A stretch of 64,000 bases of DNA from Strigamia acuminata (taxonomy: Eukaryota; Arthropoda; Chilopoda; Geophilomorpha; Linotaeniidae). Location: assembly GCA_949358305.1 (NCBI GenBank), contig OX442321.1:806001-870000 (forward strand), in the 5' to 3' direction. Of the stretch, positions 22,558 through 35,013 are shown in pieces. The position numbers were made by a program, and so were the translations under genes. Numbering within the stretch: the first letter of the stretch is position 1; each line of letters opens with the position of its first letter. Below the pieces are notes generated by a model. That model made no database searches and was not told the origin of the DNA. It saw only the letters and a program-made list of their open reading frames with translations.

Positions 22558-22892
22558 CTTTGACCGATATCGATATTTTGCAGTATCGCCGATCCCGATA
22601 ACCGGCAACCGAATATCGGCCGATACCGATACCTGCGCCGATATTAAAATTAAAATGGCCAACCCCCCCCCCCCCAACCCCCCAAAATAAAAATAATAAA
22701 ATTAAAATTGCGTTTATTAATTTATTATATGTTTTAGAAACGTTTTTGAAGCAGTATATAATATATACTGCTTCAAAGGCGTTTATAAAACGTATCATTT
22801 TAGTCTAAAACGATAAAACGTGGCAATATTGGTATCGGCCACCCAAAAAAATATCGGATCCGATATTGGTGAATACCGAAATATCAGCCGAT
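22558..22892. mobile_element. Inverted-repeat element rich in CCGATATCGG words
   Basis: Both ends carry alternating CCGATA/TATCGG words (22560-22645 and 22825-22892). Between them are a C14 run (about 22661-22674) and a perfect hairpin at 22748-22774 with 13 bp arms (GAAGCAGTATATA) and a 1 nt loop. This resembles a nonautonomous DNA element; superfamily not assigned. Confidence 0.5.
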
Positions 22893-23404
22893 AGTTTGTG
22901 TGTTTGTTTTGGTGTCTTTTAACATCACAAACTAAAAACACTTATAACACAACTAAACATTTTTCATGGGGTTGCGAATTGCGAGAAAAGATTTTGAGAA
23001 TGCTATTGCACAGTTCCTTCCAAAATTTTGTCCTAATCGACGAGCGCGCAATAAAATGGTGTAAATCTCAACGGACTAAATTAAGGCTTTGTTAATGAAA
23101 ATAGCAATTTCTCAGAAGCAATTAATCGAGGGATTAACCTGAACATGCAAAGCAACATGTATATGCATTTCAGCAACCAAGATTCTGTTTCTAACCAACC
23201 TAGTGCTCGTTGCGCAGTTAATGGGAACTTGTTGCAAAATAAAACAAAGGAAGTCGCGAATTATGGCCAACAGTAAACCATCGAGCGACCGGAAGTGAGC
23301 GAATCAAGAAGATCCTCACTTTCTCCCCAAAAAACCACAAAAAAAAATCGAAAATCACCCAAATCCCATCCAAAAATCACAAAATCCCCAATCAAAATCC
23401 ACCA

Positions 23405-23632
23405 GCAACGTGATTGATCACACGAGCACATAATAAATATTTCCCCCCGACGCCACACACCCGTAAAATGAACCCGACCGGATCAATCGGTGGCGCCCTC
23501 GCGCTTCCATTCTGACGAAACATTCTCCGCAGTGGCGATCAGGCAGTGTTGCCTGCTGTGGGATTAACTCGGTTCTCCCCTTTCCCTCTCCGTGCGTGGC
23601 TCTTTAGGACTACTACGTCCACATTCCACCCG
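23405..23632 (+). promoter_or_regulatory. GC-rich promoter and noncoding exon 1 of a signal-peptide gene
   Basis: A CpG-rich stretch leads to a strong splice donor (CCCG|GTAAGT, exon end 23632). Exon 1 has no ATG that needs to be used. The transcription start is not determined. The acceptor partner at 23866 precedes the coding exon. Confidence 0.55.
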
Positions 23633-23866
23633 GTAAGTAGCGTCGGACGGGGCCCCCGATGCGCAAATGCGCGCCGAGGCCCCGAGCGCGTCGTAGACCC
23701 CGCGCTCGGGCACCGCGCGTTGTCATGACAGCCGCAAACAGCTTTGTGTGGCGGGGCCTTGAAATGGCGCCCGGGCAGCCAGCCGGGGCCATGCGATGGC
23801 GAGTTTGGTTGCGCGCTTTTTTGATGGAGAAATGAATGCGATTTAATTTAGTTTTTTGTGTTTCAG

Positions 23867-23949
23867 GCCCAGTCATGGGAAGTGAACGGTTGAGGGTTCT
23901 TTTCGTCGTTTGTGTACTGGCCGCTGGTGTCGCTTCAGCGTCGGTTAAG
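23867..23949 (+). CDS. First coding exon of an unidentified secreted or membrane protein (25 codons)
   Basis: Acceptor TTTTTTGTGTTTCAG at 23866, ATG at 23875-23877, donor AAG|GTAAGA after 23949, phase 0. The 25 encoded residues form a classical signal peptide: charged start MGSERLR, hydrophobic core LFVVCVLAAGVA, and a likely cleavage after A-S-A, leaving SVK. The protein identity is unknown because the rest is not in view: no convincing next exon occurs in the following 40 kb. A weak candidate starts at 63849. The combination of CpG promoter, 5' UTR exon, signal-peptide exon and giant intron is typical of receptor or adhesion genes; this is inference only. Confidence 0.7.
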
Positions 23950-25000
23950 GTAAGAAATGATGGGATGCGAAAACTCACCTGTGACGTCGTTTCGGGGGGT
24001 GTAGTGCAGTGCAGTGTGCGAGGTGTAGTGTGGCGCTGTTTTTCTTGTCATTCTGATTAATTTCGGCTCGGTTGGGGCGAGGGGTCGCGAGGGTCGTGGG
24101 TGAGCGCGTGGCGAGTTTGCTCGCTGAATTTTAATGTTAATTTTTATTGGGTTTGTGTGGGAAAAGTTGGTTGGTTGGTTGGGAGGGATTTTTTTTTTTT
24201 TTTTTTTGATTTTGTGATGTAAATGATGGGATGGATGGTGGAGGAGAAAGCGAGGTTTTAAAGGGGAGGGAAGGGGGAAGGTTGATGTGATTTAAATTTT
24301 AAGTTTGTTTGTTTGTTGTTGGTTTTTGTTTGTAGATGGTTTTTGGAATTGGATGGGTGAATTGAGTGTTGTAGATTGCGATATTTGCATAAACCATGAA
24401 ATTATTATTAGTCCCTCCCCAGAGCCACATGCAAAAAGCCGATGACATTGCAGCAAAGCCTAATTGCATTTCCTCCCCCGCTTGAGCGATTACGACGTCA
24501 TTCTCTCCGCTTTTAAGCTCATTTCAATAATAATGATAATGATAAACACCTTGACCTAATTTGGCGAATATGAGAGGTAAAAATGTTGGAAAATGTTGGA
24601 AAATGTTTGGAAATGTGTGGAAATGTTTGGTTTTTGGTGGGTTTTCAAGGTTGTGGGCGCCGCAGGGGGTGTGGAACAGCTGCCAGACTGCCCGGAGCCG
24701 AGGTGGGGTGACTCAGGTGGGTCTTGAGGTCGTTTGTTGGAGTTGACAGGTGACTCCATTTTGTTTGCACGAGGGAGCCCAGTGTTGAATCGATTGAGCG
24801 CTCGCTCGGCAGGCGAATGCTGTTGGCTGGGCGAGGGCTCGGGCGCGGGCTCGCGAGCACTAATTTCATGAAATGTTTTTATTTATTTAATTTAATTTTT
24901 TTTAGTTTGTATTATTTAGTTATTTATTTATTTATTTTAATTTTTTTTTTTTTAGTTTTTTTTTTTGGGTGGGAATTTTTGTTGGAATTGGTTTAAAGAA
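23950..25000. other. Start of the giant intron
   Basis: T-rich and G-rich sequence with homopolymer runs (near 24190 and 24940-24965). No coding exon recognised. Confidence 0.4.
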
Positions 25001-25004
25001 TTTT

Positions 25005-25565
25005 CGAAAAGTGGGAGAAAGTTGGAAAAATGCTGAAAAGACGTTTAAAATCATGAAAAACGGTGGAAAATATTTGAAAAATGGTGGAAAATATTTGAAA
25101 AATTATGAAAAACGTTTGGAAATGGTGAAAAACGTTTGAAACATTGCGAAAAACGTTTGAAAAATTATGGAAAAAGGTGAAAAACTATTAAAAATGCTTG
25201 AAAATATTTGAAAAATTATGAAAAACGTTTGGAAATGGTGAAAAACGTTTAAAACATTGCGAAAAACGTTTGAAAAATTATGGAAAAAAGTGAAAAATTA
25301 TGGAAAATGGCGAAAAACGTTTGGAAAAGGGTAAAAAAGCTTGAGAAATATTCGAAAATTCGAAAAACATGGAAAAATGATATAAAATAACAAAAAACTA
25401 AAAAAAAAAAAAAAAACCTTTGAAAAAATGTTAAAACATTTGAACATTTGTGATCAAATTTTTGAAAATTTCGAAAAACGTTGAAAAACATCTGAAAAAT
25501 TACACAAAGACATTGAAAAACATTGACAAACACTTGACGAATCATTCAAAACATTCGAAAATCTA
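25005..25565. repeat. Degenerate A-rich tandem array (GAAAAACGTTTGAAAA type)
   Basis: Modules GAAAAACGTTTG, GAAAAATTATG and GAAAATATTTG alternate for more than 500 bp, placing A4-A6 runs roughly every 10-12 bp. A large internal duplication is visible: about 25086-25175 is nearly repeated at 25205-25300. Confidence 0.85.
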
Positions 25566-26945
25566 GAAAAATTCCGCAAAAACCGCACCAGAACGCCATT
25601 TTAAACCCGGAATTATTAAAGAAAACATTTCCCTCGCGATTGTTAAAGCGCATATCCACATTACCAGTTGCCTAGCAACACTGTGCACCTTTAGAGTTGT
25701 TTTGAATTTTGCTTATTTTTTTTTTTTTTTTTTTATTTTCCTCAAATGAAGTGACTGGAATCGGAGTGAGTGTTTTTGGAAATCGATAAAAGGTTGCGCA
25801 GGATTAAGGTTTAATTTCCAATATGCCGGATGGTATGTTCAATTATTTATAATTGAAAATTTTTATTCTGTTTTTGTGCGACGGGGAAAACGAAGTTTGA
25901 GTGTTTTTCTTTATTTAATTCTGCGAGGGGAAGGAAAATGTTTGAGAAATGAGGGGAAATTGGCTTTTTATTTGGTTATTAAAGTCGGCAATTGTATGGA
26001 ATTTTTCATTTTTCATTTTTATTCCTTTCTGCCGGTTATTAAAGGGCAGGTGGCGTTTTCTTTTTCTTTTTCTTTTTTTTTGCGAATTTGTTTATTTTTT
26101 ATATTATTTTTATGGTTTTTTAATCATAGGTGTGTGCAATGATGGTACAATGTCAGCGGAGTTTGTTTAGGACTCAATTAAATTGTTGTTTAATGCTCGA
26201 ATCGGGCGGAAACGAGGTTTTGAGCGGAGCGGGATAAAATGGTCGAGTTTTGGAGTGTTTTGGGGTTTTATGGGAAATGTGGCGTGAAAATTCATTGTTT
26301 TCGAATGTTTGGAGATTTTTTTGTTGTTGCAGTTTTTTTAAGCATTTGTATGCATTTTTTGCTTATTTTTAAATAATTTTTGTAATTGTTAAATTTTTTC
26401 GATTTTTTTGTTGTCAAATTTTTTAAATTATTTTTCACGTCAGTTTTTGACAATTTTTCCAACATTTTAAGATCTGTGCAGTGAATGTTTAATAACATCC
26501 GGATTTTTCTCCAAAATGACAAAATTTGAATACTCCGTAATAAAAAAAAGGTAAAAACAGTGAAAGATTTAAATAGATTTTGTAATTAATGTAATTAAGT
26601 TCTTAGTTTTGATTAAAATTCGCATTTGAGTAGTTTTGCATTATTAATGGCATTTTGGCAAAAACGTGCTACTCCGTATTTTTCATTTCCCTTTAAATCT
26701 TCGATATTTGGCCCGTAAAGGAGAACGTTTTTAAAGTCACCTGAAAAACAGAAAAATAAAAAAAAAACATTGAGTGTCTTTTAAGCTGCACTCTCGCTGT
26801 GCTGTGGCCAATGCCAAATACACTATCCCATATTCCAATAATAATAGAAAAGTTTTACAAACTTTTCCACATTTTCCAAACATTTTCAACATTTTTGGCG
26901 ATTTTTAAAAAATTAGGTACGTTCAAACTTTCCGTTGTATTGTTT

Positions 26946-27522
26946 ACATGTACCCAGTTATCTAGATAAGTGAAAATTTACTTTTCTGGAAAACTGATCA
27001 CGTAAACGAACCAGTTTTCCAGAAAAGACAGACTTATTCAGAAAATAAATTCCGGTTGTTCGAGGTAGATTTTGGGTGTTTTGCGCATCGTAAATTGAAT
27101 GTAAACACCCGTGTTAGAGAATTAAATACTTTGATCGGAGTAACGATACGTTAGACCAGGGGTCGGCAACCTTTTGAGACGGAAGAGCCAAAAGTTACAA
27201 TTTAGGATTAGGATATATAGGTATATAGGTATATAGGTATCTTGACATCGAAAGAGCCGCAGGTTGCCGACCCCTGCGTTCGACTGACATACCGACGACA
27301 CTTAGTATCGAAAACGATGTGGAATGAGCTAAAACACGATTTCCAGAGTCAAAATTTGATTTGTTTAGGGGCTGAAATAGATAGACAACCATTTTGTTGT
27401 TCCTGATAATCAAAATGCATTATGGGCAATTCACACGTGACGTCATGTTCACCAGAAAACTAATACCATAAGGATAAATTGAAATCCGAATTTTCACTTA
27501 TCTGGAAAACTGAGTACATGTA
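26946..27522. mobile_element. Inverted-repeat element (host of a nested hAT MITE)
   Basis: Left end GTACCCAGTTATCTAGATAA (26950) and the inverse of right end ACTTATCTGGAAAACTGAGT (to 27517) match over about 34 bp with a few differences. A second inner palindrome pairs CTTTTCTGGAAAACTG with CAGTTTTCCAGAAAAG (about 26981-27029). No transposase coding. It is interrupted by the element at 27157-27276. Confidence 0.65.
27157..27276. mobile_element. hAT MITE, 120 bp, perfect 16 bp TIRs and 8 bp TSD
   Basis: The ends CAGGGGTCGGCAACCT and AGGTTGCCGACCCCTG are perfect inverted repeats. Flanks CGTTAGAC (27149-27156) and CGTTCGAC (27277-27284) are an 8 bp target-site duplication with one mismatch, the hallmark of hAT. 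Internal GGTATATA repeats; no coding capacity. Confidence 0.9.
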
Positions 27523-28001
27523 CAACTGATGTCGTCATGCAGCGTCCATGTTTTCCCCTTAGCAACAGTTGGCCAGCTAATGAAACAATTCTTATCTGTT
27601 AGACGTTCGAATAGAACACTCTTGAGTTTAACAAGAAGTGTGTTTAGGCACAGGATATTGGCTCTGCCTTGTTTATTTTCCTTAGGCAACATCACTGAAA
27701 GCAGTGCCACCGTGTCACTAAACTGAACTAATCCCTAGACATTATTCACATATTCACCAGTGGGTTATGATGCATTACTTAGATCCCCAGCAAAATGGAA
27801 TACATAAAACATGAACATTAATAAGTGAAAAATTCTAAACTTGACGTGTTATGAATAATTTGCAACGTAAGACACAAAGAAAAGCAAAAAATGCGTTTAT
27901 TTTTCTACATTCTCTACATTTTCTGCTTGAGTCTAATTTTCCTAACACATCTTGAAGCTCCTTGCGAATGACGTCACACTAACCTGGTTGAGATGATTGA
28001 A

Positions 28002-28835
28002 GTCGTGTATTTTTGCAATCTTGTTACTCCTATAATCTAATGATCTCGTAAAAGTCTGTTGGATCGATGATGAATTTCTAATGAGAAATTTTCTCCTTTT
28101 TTTCCCGCTTGGCGTCTTTTTTCCTCATTTTTTTTTTCATTTCGTCGTGTCAATTTGATATTAAAACCTTTGCAGGTAAATATTACCATTGTACAAATAC
28201 GGCCATGTCCGTAATTAAGGCTAGACACACGTGATTCGTGCTAATAAAGCAAACAATGAAAGAAGAGTAATGTAAACAGAAATAAAAATTCGCATTTGCA
28301 AAGGGAAAAAAATAGGTAATGACCACTTTAGCCTAATAGGCCTAATCACCTTTTTCCTCCTTTTTTTCTGCTTTTAAAGTTGCTTTTCTAAATTATTAAC
28401 GAAAAAAAAACATTAATTTTTTTTAAAAGTTGAATGTCATTTGTAGAAGCATCATTAGACTGCAGTAAAGGCATCATGAAATGCCAAGTGGGACATAACA
28501 TTTGGCATTTGGTCGAGCTAATGGAGGGTTTCTGCGGTGGAATATAAGAGGATCCATCTGCAATGTAATCTGTTATGGCGAGGCAATTATAATTGAAAGC
28601 AACTCTACTACTTGGTATTCTAATAACTGTTTAGACATCGTAAGAGATTGCCATAACCATGTGTACAATCTAGTGCAAGAAGTGGCAAAAAGGTGTACGG
28701 CGCTCCCATTAATGGTGTTTTATGTTATAAATATTAAATTATCTTATTAATAATTAAAAAAAAGTATTCGTATTCATTTGTATTAAAATACCGGTAAAAA
28801 AAAATAACTATAGTAGGTTTCTTTAATTAATCTTC
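28002..28835. other. Gene-free stretch
   Basis: AT-rich sequence with short chance frames only. Confidence 0.4.
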
Positions 28836-29001
28836 AGTTTGAATTTTAGGCCGTTGCCTAGGCAATCGATTGCAATGTCTGTACATTGTAATGCAATTCT
28901 GGTGTTTGGGTTTACTTTTCCGGATCACTACACCAGTAAACTGGCTCGACCAATGGGAGTACACCTTGTAAAGTGCCTTTTTGAGTGCAACTCGAGTGTA
29001 G
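28836..29001 (-). mobile_element. Half copy of the ACTCGAGTTGCAC foldback element
   Basis: On the minus strand this closely matches 31310-31476, from the terminal ACTCGAGTTGCACTCAAAAA through TCCCATTGGTCGAGCC and CACCAGAATTGCATTAC to GGCCTAAAATTCAAACT. It ends without the second terminal repeat, so it is a truncated copy. Confidence 0.8.
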
Positions 29002-29002
29002 T

Positions 29003-30476
29003 GGCGCAGACGGGGAGTTGCCATTCTGTATGTTTTATTCTGCGGCAAGAAAACGTGGCGCCCGCCTGAATTTTCTGTGGTTTTCCAGGTTGGGTCTCCA
29101 ATTAAGTCGGCCCACAGATCGCAGTTTGCGTGAATGTTCTCGCGCAAGCAGGGTTATCTTAACTCTTAAAGTTCTTAATGGCTGCAAGGGCTTACGCCTA
29201 TTGCCTGTGAACCGGAATAATGATAATAACCAGGTGCAATTATCTATTTCTTATTACACTGTAGGGGGAATCAGAAAACGACAGAGACGTGCTTACGGCC
29301 AGATAGATATGCCTAGATTTTAAGAAGGGTTTTTGATTTTGTCCAAGGGTGTTGAGATTTTCTGCATGGAATGTTTGGCAGACGTTTAGCATCTTGCAAT
29401 ATCCAAAGAGGGCAATGCTTTACAGCTTGCATTTAGTGATGAGATTTGCCATATTTCAGTGGTGGAAAAAGTGTAGTAATTGCAATTCGGGCCTATCTTC
29501 ATAAGTTTATGTGTTGATGAAAGCCCAAGCTCATAAATTGAGAGGATGTTAAGGAGGCGTTGCATGAAACCACGCAACTGGAGCAGAGCAGAATGTTGAA
29601 ATCGTATCTGAACGCATAAAAGACATCAATCTGAAATTAGATTGGATGTTATGTAGGCCTCGATGGATAAGCAAAAATTGGAATTAAATTTGTCCTCGTT
29701 GCAATTTTGTTGAGTAGGATTTAATGTTTGCTTATTTTGGAAGCGAAAATCGGAATTAAAAAGGTATTGATAGCAAAGCCAATTGAATAAAAGTCCACAA
29801 TATAACTCTCGTTGGCCGAAGGTCTAGCGAGAGTTGGCGCGAAGATTACATTCAGGCTTTAATAGATTACGTAGTCATAAAAGGGAAATTCAGCAAAAAA
29901 ATAAAACATAAAACAGCACGTGTTTTATGTAAAATGCCGAGTCGAGCCTAGGAATTGCAAAAAAATAGCCAGAAAGTTTTTGGAAATAAAGAAAAAGGTC
30001 ATAAATTTACAAAAAAATGTATTCGGTTAAAACGGATCTGTAACGTGCACTTAAAGTCGAAAATTGGTGGATTGTGGGATTGAATTAACTCGCAAGCGCC
30101 CAATGATGACCCTGCTGGAAATCTCAGTTGTTTCTCATCGTTTCTATGGCAAGAACTAATCTTATTGGTTTTTTTGTGCTTACAATTATATAGTTTAAAT
30201 TAGTAACAAGTTGTTTTATCCCAAAAATTAAGTTTAGTTCTTCTTGCAAGAGACATTGGATGCATTCAAAGTTAAATGAATAATTTGACTTATCATAATC
30301 TGAATTATCAACAATTCAAGCAAGTCATTGGCTGATGTGGCTGAAATGTTTTACCAGCCACAGGAAATGATGTAATTTACATCACTGAAAAGATAATTCA
30401 ATTGCATATAAGTTGCCTATTGATAAGTCATGATTGGAGAGACTTGTCAATAAGCCACTTATTAAAAATAGAACAA
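29003..30476. other. Gene-free stretch
   Basis: No coding or structured element recognised beyond short chance frames. Confidence 0.4.
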
Positions 30477-31004
30477 AACTACTTTTCCTGGTGGAAGTAT
30501 ACAGTCCACAGTTAGGAGTAATCAAGCTGGGCCAATAGGAAATAGCACACTCTTATACTCGGCCAGTGTATATTGACACTCTTGCGGGAACGACAGTGTC
30601 AATGTCAATTTTTAACCGTTTTCTATTTTCCACACATCAAAATGACGTTCAAATCTCTGTAAAATGGTTTTAGTTTCAAATGAGTTTTAATTAATTACGG
30701 TGTGTTTACATTTTCAATATGGTTAGGTCTATTAGGCTCACTGCATAATAATCTGCATCAGTTTACCAGCAGGAGTTGTTGCGAGAAGACGGTATGCTGA
30801 TGCAGATGGGTTCCTAGAACAGTCGTTATGAGAAGCTGCATTAGGAAACAAAATTTCAATGCCACATATTGTTCATGTAGTTGAGTCATTACAAAATAGC
30901 CAAACGGCTTTAACATAGTCTTCAAAAAAATGCACTCAAGTGAACGCAGCATTTCACAACAACTTCAAGCTGGTAGACTGATGCAGATAGAACGCTCACC
31001 TATG

Positions 31005-31290
31005 CTACGTTTACATGCACGGAATATTTCGAGTGAGATGAAATATTCCGTGTGCACAACTGTCATGTAAACAGGGATGACAAGGATTATTCGAGTAGTG
31101 GATAATCCCTCGCAGAAGGTTGTTTAATTCGAGTGAACTCGAACTATTTTTATTGCGCATGCGCATCGCTTCCGGCACTTACCCATTGGTCGAAAACCGA
31201 AAGTGATCACGAATTATTTTCTGCATCTAAACACAACAATTTGATCTCGAATTATTCACCACTCGAAAAATTCGGTGCATGTAAACGTAG
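31005..31290. mobile_element. MITE with CTACGTTTACATGCAC terminal repeats
   Basis: The first and last 16 bp are perfect inverted repeats (CTACGTTTACATGCAC), extending to about 31 bp with two mismatches. Internally there is an NRF-1-like palindrome TGCGCATGCGCA followed by CTTCCGG. No clear target duplication. Only 19 bp separate it from the next element at 31310. Confidence 0.8.
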
Positions 31291-31309
31291 TACAAGTGGG
31301 GGAAGCTTG

Positions 31310-31745
31310 TACTATACTCGAGTTGCACTCAAAAAGGCACCTCACAATGTGTACTCCCATTGGTCGAGCCAGTTTACTGGTGTAGTGATCCGGAAAAGTA
31401 GACCCAAACACCAGAATTGCATTACATTGTACAGACATTGCAATTGATTGCGTAGGCAACGGCCTAAAATTCAAACTTCCAGACGATGTAAGCAATAAAC
31501 ACAACAAACATGAGTTTGACATTTTTTAATGTGTAAAACTTCATTTTAATGATAGAAATAACATTTTTTATTAAATAAAAGCAAAATAACATAAACTAAA
31601 TGAGTCATAACAATCGCAACAATAAATAAAAAACAAAACTACTTCTCCTAGTAGTAGTATACAGTCTGGAGTTAGTAGTAAACGGGCTCGACCAATGGGA
31701 GTACACATTGTGAGGTGCCTTTTTGAGTGCAACTCGAGTATAGTA
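31310..31745. mobile_element. Foldback MITE with perfect 61 bp terminal inverted repeats
   Basis: 31310-31370 and 31685-31745 are exact inverted copies over 61 bp, starting TACTATACTCGAGTTGCAC. The core contains the family word CACCAGAATTG and an A/T-rich centre. No open frame. Perfect arms argue for recent insertion or ongoing gene conversion. Related copies lie at 28836-29001 and, more distantly, 45712-45941 and 60600-60912. Confidence 0.9.
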
Positions 31746-33204
31746 TAATCGCTACCGAGATTATATCCGGTCAATTCTATGGGTATTGAAAAACCTTGTG
31801 GCGCTGTGTCTAATTTTACTCTCTATTTGTTCAACCGCTTGTGTATCCAGTTTATCCCAATCGCTACACTCCGTATAAAGTGGTTTTGATTTCACAGCCT
31901 TGCAATGCCCTTTGTGAAAAGCAGAATGCACTTTTGTACTTGTCATAATGTGTTGGATGATGTTGCTTTAGTTAGTGCCTGGTGTTTGGCATTTGAGGTC
32001 AGAAGATTAAAATTATGAACCTTTTACGCATCTCTGAGTTAATTGCGACAATTACAAGGTAAGATGACGGCGAATTTACATTTGAAACCCATTGAGGAAA
32101 GAGTGAAATCAATGTTTTTGTCAACAACTAGCAACTTTTTAGTGTGAATAAATTTGAATTCTCAAGAATGTTGAAGGACTTTGTTTTGATGGGTTTGTTC
32201 CATTAAGTGACAATACAGTCTAAAAGTTTCAGGTGGTTTAAAGGTTGCCACGTTGTGTTTGAGTAGTTTAGAAGCAGTTTGCACACGGTTTGCTTGTTAG
32301 TTTGATGGATTTTTAAATAATATATCTTTTTGGCAATACTTTTGTTTATTTATTGATTCAGAGTAAAATTTAAGTGGAAAGTAAACAAGGGAAATCGAAT
32401 TTTGTGCTCAGTTCTTTCATATGTTTTATTGGAAATAAGAAAAATATTTAAAAAGAAATTTTTTTTGAAAAACAAATATTTTTTTTTTATTTTTATTAAA
32501 CGACGGGGGATGGGAATTTAATGTTGCAAAGGAATTTAAAGTTTTGGTAAGGGAAGAATGTTTTCTCTGCTTTGCATTCTCATTTGGAGATTTCCTAGTG
32601 ACAGGAAGTGATGCGCAGTGGTGGGGGGAAAAAATGGAAAGAAATGAGTTGTGGTTTAATGAATGAAATCCAAGAAAGTTTCTTAGCAGAGATAAAAAAA
32701 AAAGATTATCCAGATGGTGATTGACTTCCGAGTAATTTGGATTTTTTGCTTTCTTAGAATGTTGTTGAAAAAAAAATGTTGGAGAAAAGTATTAAACAAA
32801 AATAAGGATTTAGAAAAAATTTAGAAAGCGGTACGTTAAAACAATAGAATGTGTGTTCAATCATGAACCAAGGATAACATGTTCAGTGCGTTTTGCCACC
32901 GATGGCGCCACGTAATATATAGCCGCACGTATTCTGGGATGACAAGAGGTAACAAACATGCTTAGTTGGCAAGCAATGACACATGATTGCTGTCATCCAA
33001 TCAGCGCACAGAACAACAAATCAATAGGAAAGAACATACGGATACATGTCCGTGTTATCTTCGGATGGATAAGTCAGATGGAAGCGACGTAAATAAGGTC
33101 ATTAAAGTGCACAAAAATTATTTTTTTGCAAACTTATGTAAAATTTTATGTAAAATTTTATGCAAAATTTTTTTTTTTTTTTTTTTTCTTTTTAGTAGTT
33201 TATT
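31746..33204. other. Gene-free stretch
   Basis: AT-rich sequence with homopolymer runs. A donor-like ACAAG|GTAAGA near 32058 has no credible acceptor or coding sequence. Confidence 0.4.
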
Positions 33205-33300
33205 TTTGAAAAATTTAATGCACTGGTAGGTAAAGTGGGGCGCAGAAGATTGCCTTACTTAAAAATGGGTCGCGATGCTAAAAAGTTTGGGAACCCCTGC
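33205..33300. mobile_element. hAT 3' terminal fragment (copy 1)
   Basis: Ends AAGTTTGGGAACCCCTG, a standard hAT end. Homologous to 52741-52838. Confidence 0.65.
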
Positions 33301-34256
33301 ACTAAGGTATAAGACCAAAAGAAATTTAACATTTTAACCAAATTAATGAGAATAATAATATCCAGCAATGTTAAATTATAGATGAGGAGCAAGCTGAATA
33401 TCGCGAATCTTCTACATAATTTATTAATTCTGGATACACCATTCAAATGGAGTTAAATTCACTATTTGGCCATTTCTTCATCTTTTCTGCTTGATGCCTA
33501 AGTTAAGCATTAAGTACTATGCAGAGTCCAGCTATTAGCGCATGCCTTTCTTTGACCGGTCTCGTGCTGTTCGACAAAAAAAGTGACTCTTTAGTGACTT
33601 CTCTTGTTATGCGTGGAATGTACTCAATGTCCTTTTAATTAGAGATTTACAGAGCAGATATTGGTGTACGTACAAGATTTGTGGCGTTGATCATTTGGAA
33701 TGCAAAGAGCATCAAAGAGCTTGTAGAAAGACTTGAGTAAAGAGAAAAAGAGTTTAAGTGCTCGGATTAAAAAAAGAAGATTCTCCTCAACAGAATGGTA
33801 TCACCGAGAGAGTGACCTCCGAGACTGCAGTCTGTCTGACTCCGACGCAGTGTTGTGGCGTGCACAATTAATGAGAATTGAGTAGAAGGAAAATAGAGCG
33901 AGCTTTGAGTCCATTTGCAATGCTAAAGAAACACGAGCGAGTTTAGGGTAATTGCAAAACTTAAGTTTTATGAAAACAGAATTTGCTTAGACAAATATTT
34001 AACATCAACTACTTAGTGATTGGTTGTGTATTTCAAAGGTTTCTTGATTTTCTCCTAATGCAACTCAACGATGCAAAAGAGCAAAGCGGACAAGCGGCGG
34101 AATCACGGTTCATGTTCCCCGACAAGAGAAAATGGAAACAAGTTTTTTTTTGGTCTCTGAAATTTAATCGGGATCAACTTGGAAGCTCTTTAGAGCGAAT
34201 TTTTCGCAAATAGTAATGCTGGAACATTGATTTTACATGAAAAGCATAGACTAAGG

Positions 34257-35013
34257 ATTTGCATCAAAATCTGGTTGATTTTCAGTTGATTTTCAATTGA
34301 TTTGCTGCTGATTTGCATTAAAATTAGGTTGGTTTGTCAGATTTGCAGCTGATTTGTTGGATTTGCAGCTGATTAGACGGATTTGCAGCTGATTTGTCGG
34401 ATTTGCAGCTGATTTGCTGTTGATTTGCATTAAAATTAGGTTGGTTTGTCAGATTTGCAGCTGATTTGTTGGATTTGCCGCTGATTTGTTGGATTTGCAG
34501 CTGATTTGTTGGATTTGCTGCCGATTTGCATTAAAATTAGGTTGATTTGTTAGATTTGCAGCTGATTTGTTGGATTTGCAACTGATTTGTTGGATTTGCA
34601 GCTGATTTGTCAGATTTGCATCTGATTTGTTGGATTTGCAGCTGATTTGTTGGATTTGCTGCCGATTTGCATTAAAATTAGGTTGATTTGTTAGATTTGC
34701 AGCTGATTTGTTGGATTTGCAACTGATTTGACAGATTTGCAGCTGATTTGTCGGATTTGCAGTTGATTTTCTATTGTTTTGCTGTTGATTTGCATTAAAA
34801 TTAGGTTGGTTTGTCAGATTTGCAGCTGATTTGTTGGATTTGCAGCTGATTTGACGGATTTGCAGCTGATTTGTCGGATTTGCAGTTGATTTTCTATTGA
34901 TTTGCTGTTTAATTGCATTAAAATTAGGTTGGTTTGTCAGATTTGCAGCTGATTTGTTGGATTTGCAGCTGATTTGTCGGATTTGCAACTGATTTGTTGG
35001 ATTTGCAGCCGAC
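34257..35013. repeat. Minisatellite with 20 bp unit and higher-order periodicity
   Basis: Units of GCAGCTGATTTGTTGGATTT dominate. At intervals of roughly 110-150 bp a block with GATTTGCATTAAAATTAGGTTGG interrupts them, giving a higher-order repeat. A long minus-strand frame (234 codons) through it encodes only Asn/Gln/Ser/Lys-rich repeats and is not a gene. Each unit contains CAGCTG, an E-box. Confidence 0.92.

Noticed and set aside
32030-32060. Possible exon ending ACAAG|GTAAGA
   Set aside because: The upstream acceptor lacks a pyrimidine tract, and the short peptide matches nothing and has the wrong character for an extracellular domain.
33983-34213. 76-codon frame with a charged segment resembling an exon
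   Set aside because: No credible acceptor, and only a weak GTTTTT donor inside a T run; no family match.
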